A stretch of DNA of 36,157 bases from an uncultured Bacillota bacterium (GTDB taxonomy: Bacteria > Bacillota > Dehalobacteriia > UBA7702): positions 1 through 36,157 of the forward strand of contig CADBQN010000013.1 in the NCBI GenBank assembly GCA_902796855.1, read 5' to 3'. The position numbers and the translations under genes are program-made. Below are positions 16,165 through 24,894 of the stretch, one piece after another (the first letter of the stretch is position 1; each line of letters begins with the position of its first letter). The notes below the pieces were generated by a model. It did no database searches. It saw only the letters and a list, made by a program, of their open reading frames with translations, and was not told where the DNA came from.

Positions 16165-17991
16165 ATGGCGCTTCTTCCTTATAACAAAAGAACCATGGCG
16201 GAAAGAGGCTGGGAAGAGGTGGATTTTGTTCTCGTGACCGGCGACGCTTACATTGATCATCCCTCCTTCGGCGCGGCCATCATCGGCCGCGTGCTGGAAG
16301 ACAGGGGATTCCGCGTCGGTGTCCTCTCGCAGCCGGATTATAAAGACGCCGCTTCCTTTACGGTTTTCGGCCGTCCCGGGCTGGCGTTTCTCGTCACGTC
16401 GGGAAACCTTGACAGTATGGTGGCCCACTATACCGTCAATAAGCGCTATCGTTCCAATGATCCCTATTCCCCCGGCAATCGGAGCGGCAAACGTCCCGAC
16501 CGGGCGGTAACAGTTTATTGTAAAAAAATACGCGAGGCATACGGCGATATCCCCATCATCATCGGCGGTATTGAGGCCAGCCTGCGGCGGCTCGCCCATT
16601 ACGATTACTGGGACGACGCCGTTCGCCCCTCCATCCTGGAGGAGAGCGGCGCCGATCTTCTCGTATACGGCATGGGAGAACGGCCTGTCCGTGAAATCGC
16701 CCGTCGGCTCAACGAAGGGGAGCATGTCTCCGCCCTCGGCGATATCCGCGGCACCCTCTGCCGCTGTGAGGAGCTCGTTCTCCCCGAAAACGGCGTGATG
16801 CTCCCTTCCTTTGAGGAAGTCCGCCGCGATAAAAAAGCCTTTGCCGTAATGACGAAAAAAGCGCTGGAGAACGCCGATCACGTGACCGGCAGAATCCTGA
16901 TTCAGCGGGGGAGGGACGTTTATCTGATCCAGAATAAGCCGTCGCTCCCGCTGAACACCGCGGAGCTGGACGCGGTCTACGCTCTGCCCTATACCTATGG
17001 CTATCCGCCGGAATACGACAGCGCCGGCGGCGTCAAGGCCCTTTCCGAGGTGCGCTTTTCCCTGACGCATAACAGGGGCTGTTTCGGCGGCTGCAGCTTT
17101 TGTTCCATCGCCCTGCATCAGGGACGATACGTTGTGGCACGGAGCCACCGGTCGGTGATTGAGGAAGCGCGGCGAATGACCGCTTTCCCCGATTTTAGGG
17201 GGTACATTCACGACGTCGGCGGCGCCACGGCGAATTTCCGTGCTCCCGCCTGTAAAAAGCAGGAAAAGAGCGGTTTGTGCACCCATAAAAAATGCCTTTA
17301 TCCTTCGGTCTGTCCGTCGATCCGCGCCGACCACCGCGATTATCTGCGCCTGTTAAGGGAAATCCGTTCGCTGCCAAAGGTGAAGAAAGTCTTTATCCGC
17401 AGCGGCATCCGCTACGATTACCTTCTCGCCGATCCAAACAGGGAATTTCTTGATGAACTGGTGAAATATCACGTCAGCGGTCAGCTGCGTGTCGCGCCGG
17501 AGCACGTTTCCCCGGCGGTGCTGAAACGGATGTGTAAACCTTCTGTCAAAGAATATGAGCGCTTTTCCGAGGCCTTTTACAAGGCGACCCAAAAAGCGGG
17601 GAAGGAACAGTACGTGCTGCCTTATCTCATCAGCTCCCATCCCGGCTCCACGCTGGACGACGCTATTGCTTTGGCTCTGTGGCTGAAAAAGAACCGCCTT
17701 CGTCCCGAACAGGTCCAGGATTTTTATCCGACGCCGGCGACGGCCTCGACCTGTATGTACCATACCGGCATCGATCCCTATACGATGGAAACCGTGTATG
17801 TGCCCAAAAGCGCCGGGGAAAAACGGGCGCAGCGTGCGCTGATGCAGACCTTTAAACGGGAAAATGAGGCCGAGATCAGAAAAGCGCTGTTAAAAGCCGG
17901 GCGGAGCGATCTGCTGAGCGGGAAGGACTGTCTTTTGCCGCCGAAAGCGCCGCCGCGGAAAAACGGCGGACAGCGCCGGCGGCGCCGCTGA
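16165..17991 (+). CDS. YgiQ-family radical SAM protein
   Basis: A 608-residue protein of the YgiQ family (UPF0313). It opens LPYNKRTMAERGWEEVDFVL, followed by DHPSFGAAIIGRVLEDRGFR, a B12-binding-like N-terminal region. The radical SAM motif is C306-FGG-C310-SF-C313 in HNRGCFGGCSFC. A family-specific cysteine-rich stretch follows at roughly 375-400 (CKKQEKSGLC, KKCLYPSVC). The C-terminal tail is basic (PPRKNGGQRRRRR). The substrate is not known for the family. The start at 16165 is preceded by AAAGGGGAAAG; an upstream in-frame ATG at 16105 would add a 20-residue, charge-rich extension lacking in the family. Confidence 0.93.
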   Translation: MALLPYNKRTMAERGWEEVDFVLVTGDAYIDHPSFGAAIIGRVLEDRGFRVGVLSQPDYKDAASFTVFGRPGLAFLVTSGNLDSMVAHYTVNKRYRSNDPYSPGNRSGKRPDRAVTVYCKKIREAYGDIPIIIGGIEASLRRLAHYDYWDDAVRPSILEESGADLLVYGMGERPVREIARRLNEGEHVSALGDIRGTLCRCEELVLPENGVMLPSFEEVRRDKKAFAVMTKKALENADHVTGRILIQRGRDVYLIQNKPSLPLNTAELDAVYALPYTYGYPPEYDSAGGVKALSEVRFSLTHNRGCFGGCSFCSIALHQGRYVVARSHRSVIEEARRMTAFPDFRGYIHDVGGATANFRAPACKKQEKSGLCTHKKCLYPSVCPSIRADHRDYLRLLREIRSLPKVKKVFIRSGIRYDYLLADPNREFLDELVKYHVSGQLRVAPEHVSPAVLKRMCKPSVKEYERFSEAFYKATQKAGKEQYVLPYLISSHPGSTLDDAIALALWLKKNRLRPEQVQDFYPTPATASTCMYHTGIDPYTMETVYVPKSAGEKRAQRALMQTFKRENEAEIRKALLKAGRSDLLSGKDCLLPPKAPPRKNGGQRRRRR

Positions 17992-17995
17992 GTCA

Positions 17996-18024
17996 TTGCG
18001 CCGTGACCGCGGTTGTGGTATAAT
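17996..18024 (+). promoter_or_regulatory. Extended -10 promoter for nfeD-floA
   Basis: TTGCGC (17996-18001), a 17-bp spacer, then TATAAT (18019-18024) preceded by TGG, an extended -10 element. It lies 37 bp ahead of the nfeD start. Confidence 0.8.
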
Positions 18025-18060
18025 GAATACATTGTTTGAAACTGAGGGAAAATAGAGAAA

Positions 18061-18798
18061 ATGAAAAGAAAGATCCCGTCCTCCATCTTTGCCGTTCTGT
18101 GTATCCTGCTGACCGCGGCGCCGGTAACGGCGGCGGAAAGCGGGCTCGTCACGGTATCCGGCGTGATCTGCTCTCCGTGGATTTCCGGTGTTCTTTTCGC
18201 CGTGGCGTTCAGCTGTATTCTGATTGAGCTGATCACGACGGGATTCGGCTTTTTCGGAATCACCGGGCTGTTTCTTTTCTTCCTCTATTTTGGGGCTCAT
18301 ATCGCCCTCGATCGCTTTGCCCTCGTCGGCCTCGTTGTTTTCGCCGCGGGGATGGCTTTTCTGATGTTGGAAGCCTATGTCGTTTCCGGTTCCGGCTTCG
18401 CCGGCGTCCTCGGCATATGCGCGATTTTCGGCAGCGTATTCTTGCTTTCGTCCTCGCTTCAAACAGGCATTCTCACGGTGACTGTGGCCGTGATCCTGAC
18501 GATTTTAATTATGGTGGTGAGTTATCGCTTTATGGCTAAGAAAAAAATTATCCATCGCTTTGTTTTGAGAGACCGCACCGATACGGAAAGCGGCTACACT
18601 TCGCCGAATATGGACAATGAAAAGTATCTCGGCGCCGAAGGCGTCACGCTGACAAAACTCCGCCCCGCCGGGGAAATGCGCATCGGTGAGGAAAGAGTCG
18701 ACGTCGTCTCCGAGGGAGATTTCATCGACGCCGGTGTCAAGGTGCGCGTCATCGCCATTGACGGCACCCGCAATATCGTTCGTAAAATTGAGTTCTAA
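18061..18798 (+). CDS. NfeD-family membrane protein
   Basis: A 245-residue protein. A signal-like segment (about 6-26) ends in AAPVTAAES. Four to five hydrophobic helices follow (about 38-165), then a soluble domain from about 190 with GAEGVTLTKLRPAGEMRIGEERVDVVSEGDFI, the typical NfeD OB-fold. The N-terminal serine-protease domain of long NfeD proteins is absent, so this is the short form. It is paired with floA downstream, as in many Bacillota, where NfeD is thought to work with flotillin in membrane microdomains. GAGGGAAA lies upstream of the ATG. Confidence 0.9.
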   Translation: MKRKIPSSIFAVLCILLTAAPVTAAESGLVTVSGVICSPWISGVLFAVAFSCILIELITTGFGFFGITGLFLFFLYFGAHIALDRFALVGLVVFAAGMAFLMLEAYVVSGSGFAGVLGICAIFGSVFLLSSSLQTGILTVTVAVILTILIMVVSYRFMAKKKIIHRFVLRDRTDTESGYTSPNMDNEKYLGAEGVTLTKLRPAGEMRIGEERVDVVSEGDFIDAGVKVRVIAIDGTRNIVRKIEF

Positions 18799-18823
18799 AT
18801 AAGGAAAAACGTAGGAGGTATTT

Positions 18824-19795
18824 ATGTCGTTTATCATCAGTATGATTCCTCTGCTTCTGATCATCTTCGCGGTGATCCTGCTGCTGACCTTCGTTCCCGT
18901 CGGTCTTTGGATCTCCGCCCTGGCCGCCGGGGTAAAGGTCGGCATCTTCGATCTCATCGGGATGCGCCTGCGCCGCGTATCGCCGTCAAAGATCGTTAAT
19001 CCGCTGATCAAGGCCGAAAAAGCCGGTCTCGATGTCAGCGTTTCCAAATTGGAGGCGCACTATCTCGCCGGCGGGAACGTGGACCGCGTCATCGACGCCC
19101 TCATCGCCGCCGAACGCGCCAACATCCCCCTCGTTTTTGAACGTGCCTGCGCCATCGACCTCGCCGGCCGCAACGTTCTGGAAGCGGTGCAGATGAGCGT
19201 CAACCCGAAAGTCATCGAAACGCCCATCGTCGCCGCCGTCGCCAAAAACGGGATCGAAGTGAAGGTCAAAGCGAGAGTGACCGTCCGCGCCAACATTGAG
19301 CGCCTCGTCGGCGGCGCCGGTGAGGAAACGATTATCGCCCGCGTTGGTGAGGGGATCGTCACGACGGTCGGTTCCGCGGAAGCCCATAAAGACGTTCTGG
19401 AAAATCCCGATTTGATTTCCCGCACGGTGCTGAACAAAGGCCTTGACGCCGGCAGCGCTTTTGAGATTCTTTCCATCGATATCGCCGACGTGGATGTCGG
19501 CAGAAACATCGGCGCCCAGCTTCAGACCGATCAGGCCGAGGCCGATAAGCGGATCGCCCAGGCCAAAGCCGAGGAACGCCGCGCCATGGCCGTCGCCAAG
19601 GAACAGGAAATGAAGGCCGCCGTCGTCGAAATGAGAGCCAAGGTCGTGGAAAACGAAGCCGAAGTGCCCATCGCCATGGCCGACGCGTTCCGTGAAGGCA
19701 ATCTCGGCGTGATGGATTACTATAAAATGCAGAACATTGTTTCCGATACGAAAATGCGTGAAGGCATTGCTGGCGTCGGCAGGAAAGAAGACTGA
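18824..19795 (+). CDS. floA: Flotillin-like protein FloA
   Basis: A 323-residue flotillin. A membrane-inserted N-terminal hairpin (about 3-36) is followed by an SPFH/band-7 domain with [22 protein letters not shown] and [15 protein letters not shown], then an Ala/Glu/Lys-rich coiled coil ([19 protein letters not shown]) and the C-terminal [14 protein letters not shown], all as in bacterial FloA (formerly YqfA). It organises functional membrane microdomains. The ribosome binding site TAGGAGG is strong. It follows nfeD by 25 bp. Confidence 0.95.
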   Translation: MSFIISMIPLLLIIFAVILLLTFVPVGLWISALAAGVKVGIFDLIGMRLRRVSPSKIVNPLIKAEKAGLDVSVSKLEAHYLAGGNVDRVIDALIAAERANIPLVFERACAIDLAGRNVLEAVQMSVNPKVIETPIVAAVAKNGIEVKVKARVTVRANIERLVGGAGEETIIARVGEGIVTTVGSAEAHKDVLENPDLISRTVLNKGLDAGSAFEILSIDIADVDVGRNIGAQLQTDQAEADKRIAQAKAEERRAMAVAKEQEMKAAVVEMRAKVVENEAEVPIAMADAFREGNLGVMDYYKMQNIVSDTKMREGIAGVGRKED

Positions 19796-19800
19796 TTTTT

Positions 19801-20268
19801 ATGGAAACCATCATCAGCGCGATTTTTGACAATATCGGTTTTATCGTCGGTATGCTGATCATCATCGCCTCCATCGGTTTTTCTTCTCGAAAAAGACGGA
19901 ACGCGGGATCACGGCAGGGGACCGACCCTGCCGATACCGGTCAGAAAAGCTTTAAAGATCTGATGGCCGAAATCGAGACCCAGCTGGAACGGGAAGGCGA
20001 GGGCGGAAAGCCCTTTGCCGCGCCGGAAACATCGCCGGATCCCTATCGGCCGGAACCCGCGCCCCGCCGTCGGAAGCAGACAGGGAAGCCCTGGCGTGAA
20101 CGTGCTTCCGTTCCTCCGGAGTCCCAGAAGGCGGAGGCGGCGCCTGTCGCCGCCGAGGAACCGGTGAAGCCGGCGGAACCGGAGCGACAGACCGTCTTTT
20201 CCGGTGACGAGCTGGTGAACGCCGTCATCATGTCGGAAATTCTCGGCAAACCGAAGGCGATGCAATAA
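19801..20268 (+). CDS. Small membrane-anchored protein of unknown function, downstream of floA
   Basis: A 155-residue protein with one N-terminal hydrophobic segment (about 4-28), then a basic patch (SSRKRRNAGSRQ), then a long hydrophilic, Pro/Glu/Arg-rich and probably disordered cytoplasmic part. A short helix-prone motif SFKDLMAEIETQLE lies at about 50-63, and the C-terminus ELVNAVIMSEILGKPKA looks amphipathic and may be a binding peptide. It starts 5 bp after floA, so it is very likely translated from the same mRNA. No family recognised. A FloA/NfeD partner or adaptor is a plausible inference from position alone. Confidence 0.7.
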   Translation: METIISAIFDNIGFIVGMLIIIASIGFSSRKRRNAGSRQGTDPADTGQKSFKDLMAEIETQLEREGEGGKPFAAPETSPDPYRPEPAPRRRKQTGKPWRERASVPPESQKAEAAPVAAEEPVKPAEPERQTVFSGDELVNAVIMSEILGKPKAMQ

Positions 20269-20283
20269 TTGATTTGAACGTTG

Positions 20284-20365
20284 ACGCGGTGAAACGCGCC
20301 CGGCCGCGGCGGCTCGCTGTACGGAATGGTACGCGAATCGTCGGAGCGGGGCGGTTTCACCGCGT
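20284..20365. repeat. 82-bp elongated palindrome, possible structured RNA
   Basis: ACGCGGTGAAAC (20284-20295) is an exact inverted repeat of GTTTCACCGCGT (20354-20365). The helix continues inward with CGCCC (20297-20301) and GGGCG (20349-20353), possibly CCG/CGG (20304-20306 with 20342-20344), and an apical hairpin CGC-GTAC (20315-20322) with GTAC-GCG (20329-20335). No T run follows, so it is not a standard terminator. It fills much of the gap between 20269 and 20423. Confidence 0.6.
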
Positions 20366-20423
20366 ATCCGTTTTACGGCACTTTGAAGCGGCCGGAAGGA
20401 TCGTGCTTTTTAAGTGAATTTCA

Positions 20424-20452
20424 TTGGCAAAAACGTCAAAATATGATAGAAT
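20424..20452 (+). promoter_or_regulatory. Extended -10 promoter for the A2M-like operon
   Basis: TTGGCA (20424-20429), a 17-bp spacer and TAGAAT (20447-20452) preceded by TGA, an extended -10 element. It lies about 30 bp ahead of the ATG at 20482. Confidence 0.72.
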
Positions 20453-20481
20453 ATAATGAAAACTTGAAATAAGGGTTCATT

Positions 20482-23400
20482 ATGAAAGAGAAAACGGCAA
20501 AACTGAGCTCAAAAAAATACAGTACCTTCTTTTTCGCCGGAGCCTGCGTTATTTTCCTGGTCCTCGCGGCGCTGCTTTACTTTGCCTCCGGTGAGGAGAA
20601 CGGAGCGTATTATTACGAGGACGAAGAAGATCTCGCCCTCGTCTCCGCGTATCCCGCCGACATGGGCGGCGTTTCTCAGGATCAGACCATCATCTTGGAA
20701 TGGACGCATCCCGTTTCCGTCTCTGCCGCGGACGACGCGGTGATTCGCCCCTCGGTCCGGGGGAAATGGAGCGTCGCCGGGAACAAACTGATCTTTACGC
20801 CGCAAAAGCTCTCTCCCGGGACGTATTACACGGTGTCGATCCCCAAGGGCACGGTAATGAACGGCGACGGCGAGATCCTTCGCGATAACGTCTTTTTCGC
20901 TTTTGAGACAGAAAATCCCTCGCTGCGCTTCCCGAAATCCGAGGCCTTTTCCGTCGCGGGACGGAGCTTCGCCTTTACCGATCTGGACAGTGTTTCCATC
21001 CCCGTTTCCTATATTGGCGGGAAGGACGGTTCCGTCAATGTCCGGGTCTGTAAAGCCGAAAACAGCGACGCCTTTATCGACGCTTTCGCGAAGCTGTTCG
21101 CCTACCCGTCCTGGGCAAAGCTTTCCATTGCCCGTTTCCGTGCGCCGGAAAAGAATTTTCACGAGATCCTCGATACGGATCTGGCCGTGATCCGTGAAAA
21201 CGGCTCCGCCAGAGTCGATTTGGGCTCCCTCCCCGAAGGCCAGTACCTCGTAAAACTGATGGCGGCGGACAGTCTGTACGAAGCGGCGGTAACGGTCAGT
21301 CCTGTTGACGCCGCCGAATTCTTCGACCGGGGCAGTCTCGGTGTCTGGAGCCACAGCAACGGTTCCGCAAACGGCGGCGCTGAAGTGATTTCCGGAGATA
21401 AAAGCTATACCTGTGACGAAAACGGCTTTGTATCGGTGCCGTTCCGTTTTGAGCCGCGCCACATCAACGCCGATCCGACCTGTCTCGCGCTGAAGGTGAA
21501 GAACGGCGGTGACGAACTCGCACTGTTTATCCCCGCCGATGAGGTCGCCGAATCGTATCGGACGGAACTGTTTGTCAATAAGCCCCTCATCGATGTCGGC
21601 GAGACGATCCGCCTTTCCGGCTCCGTCTGCTCGGCGGCGGGAGCGCCGCTGGACGATACGGCGGAAGTGGCTTTCCGTTCCTCCGCCGGTCTTATCGACA
21701 GGACGAAAGTGAAAATCGAGAACGGTACCTTTACGCTGGAACGCGAGGATCTTTCCCTGGCTGACGGCGATTACCGTTTTGTGCTCCAATATAACGGCAG
21801 AAATCTCGGCGCGGTTTCTTTTCGCGTCGGTAAATCAAAGCACCCTCTGTTCCTGGACGTGGAAGTGTCCGAAGATCATCCGCTCAGCGGTGATTCGGTC
21901 CGGTATACCGCCGTTCTGACGGATCGCGGCGGCAATCCCGTCACCGTGGGCACCGTCGCCAAAGACGGCGGCGAGGGAATCCCCGTTGATGAAGAGGGGA
22001 AAGCCGTTTTTAAAGAGGTTGTTTACGCCGACGGGGAAAATGGCGCCGCCCTTCAAAGCGCCGTTTTTACCGCGGATTCTCCCTGCGGAACGGCGGAAAA
22101 AACGGTTTCTTCCGTTGTGATCGGGGGTTCGGAAGATCCAATCCCTCCGGCGGAGGATGAGCCGGAAACGGGTATTCGGGATGGCGAGGTTTTGGCCCTC
22201 GCCTATGACGGCGACGGTCTCCGCGCCGCCGGGGAGAATGACGATGTCCTGGCCCGTCTGGTCTATCAGGACGGTTTGTATACCGTGGATTCCTCCGAAA
22301 ACAAAGGCCGTTTTTCCGTAGTTGACGCCATCGAAGTGAGCGGCGGCGACACCATCGATCTTTCCGCCGCTTTGACCGGCGCTCCCTGCCGTGTTGCCGC
22401 GGTCTCGCTGTGCAAAGGCGAAATCGCCCCGCGGCTCTGCGGCGTGGATCGCCGCGGCGAGGGGCTGCGCGACCTCTGTCAGGGCGAAATCGAGGAAACA
22501 CAGGTCTTTTTCGGCACGAACCAGATCGACGCCGTTTTTTCGACCCTCAACCGGAACGGCACTTATTTTGTCCGTCTCGCTGCGGAAACAATGGGCGGCA
22601 GTGTCGTGACGCGCTATATCCCCGTGACGATTGACGGCGGCGCCCTCCGCTGCGCCGACGATTGGAATGTCGCCGCCGGAAAGACCTGGCCGCTTTCGTT
22701 CGCCGTCCGCTCGGAGGAACCTCTCGATTATATTGTCACCGTCGCCGACCAACGCCTTGACGGTGAGGGGGAAGGCGCTGTTTCCGTTGATGTCGAAGGT
22801 CTTGAACCGGGACTGTACAGCGGTAAAATCGATCTGTATAACGGTGATGATCTCATCGCGTCGAAAAAAATCAAAGTGACCGCCTACGAAAAGCCGATCG
22901 TCTTCGCTTCCGCGCAAACGGAAAAGACGGAACGCGCTTTCGCCGCTTACCAGGTGAAAGAAGAGTCCGCGGACACTTTTTCCGAACTGTTTGATATTCT
23001 ACTTCTCCCCGGTGACCAGATCCTTCAGCGTATGGGCTGCGTCCTGTTCTGCGGTACCATCGGCGAGGGCATTGGCTGGGACGCTTCTTATGAACGGAAT
23101 GATTTTCGTTCGCTCCAGGAATGGGACGGCGGTTTTGCCCGTCGGAAAGGCGGCAGCAGCGATCTGCTTCTCTCCGTTCTCGTGGCCGAGCGGGAAGAGT
23201 TCGAATGCGACCGCGGCTCCCTTCTCGCTTACATCAAATCGAGGCTCAGTTCCGCCGCGGATGAACAGACGGCGGCTTTGGCCTGTTGGGGTCTGTGCTG
23301 TTTTGATGTGGACTGTTCCGGCGTCATGGAGACGCTCCGGGAAAGTGACGGTCTCGACGACTACGCGTTGATGTATCTCACCGAGGCGTACTGCGCCGCG

Positions 23401-24054
23401 GGGGATAAAAAGACCGCTTCGGAGCTTTATCAAAAAGCCTACGGGCGCTTCGTCGGCGACGGCAGTATCCTTAAAAACAAAGGAGAGGCCGATCAGACCC
23501 GCATCATGGAGATCAGCTTCCTCCAGGATATCGCCTGGAAGCTTCAGCAGAAAAATGATGAGCAGATGATCGGTTTCCTGATGAACTGTGACATTCAGGC
23601 CCAGACCGTGCGTTACCTGCTGATGTCCGCTCTTCTGCGCACCGTGAGCGAGGAGGACATCGCTCCGCTTCGGGGAGACGCCGCTCCCGGTTATACGCCT
23701 CTCTATCTCAGCGAGAACAGCGTGGGCAAAACAGATACGCTGCCGGTCACCTCGGAATCGGAGGGAACGCTGAAGACGGGAGACGTCGTTAAAATGACGG
23801 TCTCCTGGTCCGGCGGGAAAAACAGCATTTATCTGGTCTGCGCCAAAAACACGAAAAACGCCTCGGTCCTTGAATCCTACGGTTTAAAAAGCGACCGCGG
23901 CCATTACGAACTGATTACCGACAGAAACGACGCGACGCTGGCGTTCCGCGCCGACGGCGAAGGCGAAAACGTCCTTCCAGAAATATATGTGTATGACCTG
24001 ACCCACGGTGAAATCGTCGGCGCTGCCGGCGGCGGATGGAAGGTGACGAAATGA
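20482..24054 (+). CDS. Membrane-anchored alpha-2-macroglobulin-like protein lacking the thioester
   Basis: A 1190-residue extracytoplasmic protein anchored by one N-terminal helix (about 15-36, no lipobox). An SbsA/Big_5-type Ig-like domain covers about 52-143. Macroglobulin-like domains follow, with FVNKPLIDVGETIRLSGSV (364-382), which resembles the MG2 start, and HPLSGDSVRYTAVLTDRGGN (466-485). An acidic linker lies at about 550-566. An all-helical region with LQEWDGGFARRKGGSSDLLL (878-897) matches the alpha/alpha toroid of A2M proteins. Where YPYGCxEQ is expected, the protein reads LLPGDQILQR (841-850), so the thioester Cys and Glu are missing. The C-terminal LKTGDVVKMTVSW fits the receptor-binding-like end domain. 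The protein is shorter than typical bacterial A2Ms. Family call is by motif order only; protease trapping by thioester is unlikely. Confidence 0.72.
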   Translation: MKEKTAKLSSKKYSTFFFAGACVIFLVLAALLYFASGEENGAYYYEDEEDLALVSAYPADMGGVSQDQTIILEWTHPVSVSAADDAVIRPSVRGKWSVAGNKLIFTPQKLSPGTYYTVSIPKGTVMNGDGEILRDNVFFAFETENPSLRFPKSEAFSVAGRSFAFTDLDSVSIPVSYIGGKDGSVNVRVCKAENSDAFIDAFAKLFAYPSWAKLSIARFRAPEKNFHEILDTDLAVIRENGSARVDLGSLPEGQYLVKLMAADSLYEAAVTVSPVDAAEFFDRGSLGVWSHSNGSANGGAEVISGDKSYTCDENGFVSVPFRFEPRHINADPTCLALKVKNGGDELALFIPADEVAESYRTELFVNKPLIDVGETIRLSGSVCSAAGAPLDDTAEVAFRSSAGLIDRTKVKIENGTFTLEREDLSLADGDYRFVLQYNGRNLGAVSFRVGKSKHPLFLDVEVSEDHPLSGDSVRYTAVLTDRGGNPVTVGTVAKDGGEGIPVDEEGKAVFKEVVYADGENGAALQSAVFTADSPCGTAEKTVSSVVIGGSEDPIPPAEDEPETGIRDGEVLALAYDGDGLRAAGENDDVLARLVYQDGLYTVDSSENKGRFSVVDAIEVSGGDTIDLSAALTGAPCRVAAVSLCKGEIAPRLCGVDRRGEGLRDLCQGEIEETQVFFGTNQIDAVFSTLNRNGTYFVRLAAETMGGSVVTRYIPVTIDGGALRCADDWNVAAGKTWPLSFAVRSEEPLDYIVTVADQRLDGEGEGAVSVDVEGLEPGLYSGKIDLYNGDDLIASKKIKVTAYEKPIVFASAQTEKTERAFAAYQVKEESADTFSELFDILLLPGDQILQRMGCVLFCGTIGEGIGWDASYERNDFRSLQEWDGGFARRKGGSSDLLLSVLVAEREEFECDRGSLLAYIKSRLSSAADEQTAALACWGLCCFDVDCSGVMETLRESDGLDDYALMYLTEAYCAAGDKKTASELYQKAYGRFVGDGSILKNKGEADQTRIMEISFLQDIAWKLQQKNDEQMIGFLMNCDIQAQTVRYLLMSALLRTVSEEDIAPLRGDAAPGYTPLYLSENSVGKTDTLPVTSESEGTLKTGDVVKMTVSWSGGKNSIYLVCAKNTKNASVLESYGLKSDRGHYELITDRNDATLAFRADGEGENVLPEIYVYDLTHGEIVGAAGGGWKVTK

Positions 24055-24893
24055 CAAAAACGCGTAAAATCTGCATTTTCCTCGCTTTCGCCGCGCTGTG
24101 TTGGATCGCGGTGGCGGGCTGGACTTTTGTGAACGGACGCCTCGGTTCCTCGGTGGATCCCATTTACGGCAACGTGTTCAACGCGACCCTTTTGGAACCT
24201 GACAGGACGTATGACTACACCGGGGAAACGGACGATCTCGATGACAGCACCATCGGGGCGATTCTGCCGTCGCCGGCGGCCAACAGCGCGCTGACGGCCC
24301 GGGCGATGGCCGCCCTTGCCGAGCGGTGGTCCGATAAAGTGATCCTCGTCGTCACCTTCGACCGTTTTACCGGTCCCAAAGCGGTCACGGCGTGGCAGGA
24401 CTGGCAGACGCCCTTCGGTATCGTTCAGGTCGACGGGAACAGCCTCGTCCATTTGCAGGAAGAGGGGGCGATCACGGATAACGCCGTCATGACAAACAAC
24501 GACGCCATCAACGGATTTATGCCCTATTTTTCCCGGTATTTTCCGGACAAGCGCGTCGTTCCCCTGATTTTTAATACCGCCGCCGGAATCGATTACGCCG
24601 CCTCGTACATGGACCGTCTCGCCGCCCGGCGCGACTATTTCCATGTCGTGATGGTGACGCCGCCGGAGGATGCGGCGCTGACCGTCACCGACACCGAAAA
24701 ACTCACCGCTCTCTTTGACGACGCGGAGCGAAGGGATCTTTCCGGCATCGTCTCGCCGCTGGACTGCTGTGAACTCCGGGCGATGAAGAAAATTCTTCAA
24801 TATGACGGCGCGGACGTCCTTTCGGTGATCGGTGAGGGCGGTTCCGGCGAGGCCTCCTTTGATGATTTCGCTGTTTTTTACGGGGTGAAGTAA
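24051..24893 (+). CDS. Membrane-anchored MEMO/AmmeMemoRadiSam-B-like protein with altered active site
   Basis: A 280-residue protein with one N-terminal membrane helix (about 6-24) and an extracytoplasmic domain. The domain follows the MEMO fold order: GAILPSPAANSA where the family has a V-P-H motif, KVILVVTFDRF where it has a second His-bearing motif, WQTPFGIVQVD (the family W-TP-G-VxVD signature), KRVVPLIF, DCCEL near the C-terminal cysteine site, and FAVFYGVK at the end. The metal-site histidines of MEMO proteins appear to be absent, and NNDAI stands in place of EHSI. Classical members are soluble and are linked to AMMECR1 and radical SAM genes, neither of which is adjacent. Start at 24051 overlaps the upstream stop codon (ATGA). 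An ATG at 24036 is a possible alternative. Homology is plausible, not proven. Confidence 0.6.
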   Translation: MTKTRKICIFLAFAALCWIAVAGWTFVNGRLGSSVDPIYGNVFNATLLEPDRTYDYTGETDDLDDSTIGAILPSPAANSALTARAMAALAERWSDKVILVVTFDRFTGPKAVTAWQDWQTPFGIVQVDGNSLVHLQEEGAITDNAVMTNNDAINGFMPYFSRYFPDKRVVPLIFNTAAGIDYAASYMDRLAARRDYFHVVMVTPPEDAALTVTDTEKLTALFDDAERRDLSGIVSPLDCCELRAMKKILQYDGADVLSVIGEGGSGEASFDDFAVFYGVK

Positions 24894-24894
24894 A

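Noticed and set aside
15886-17334. 482-codon minus-strand frame across the YgiQ-family gene
   Set aside because: It is antisense to a clear radical SAM gene and runs over the rpsU terminator; composition looks like a shadow, with no motif.
22499-22917. Antisense frames rich in Arg and Pro opposite the A2M-like gene (longest one 21835-22917)
   Set aside because: Shadow of a GC-rich coding strand; the plus frame has coherent domain order and a promoter.
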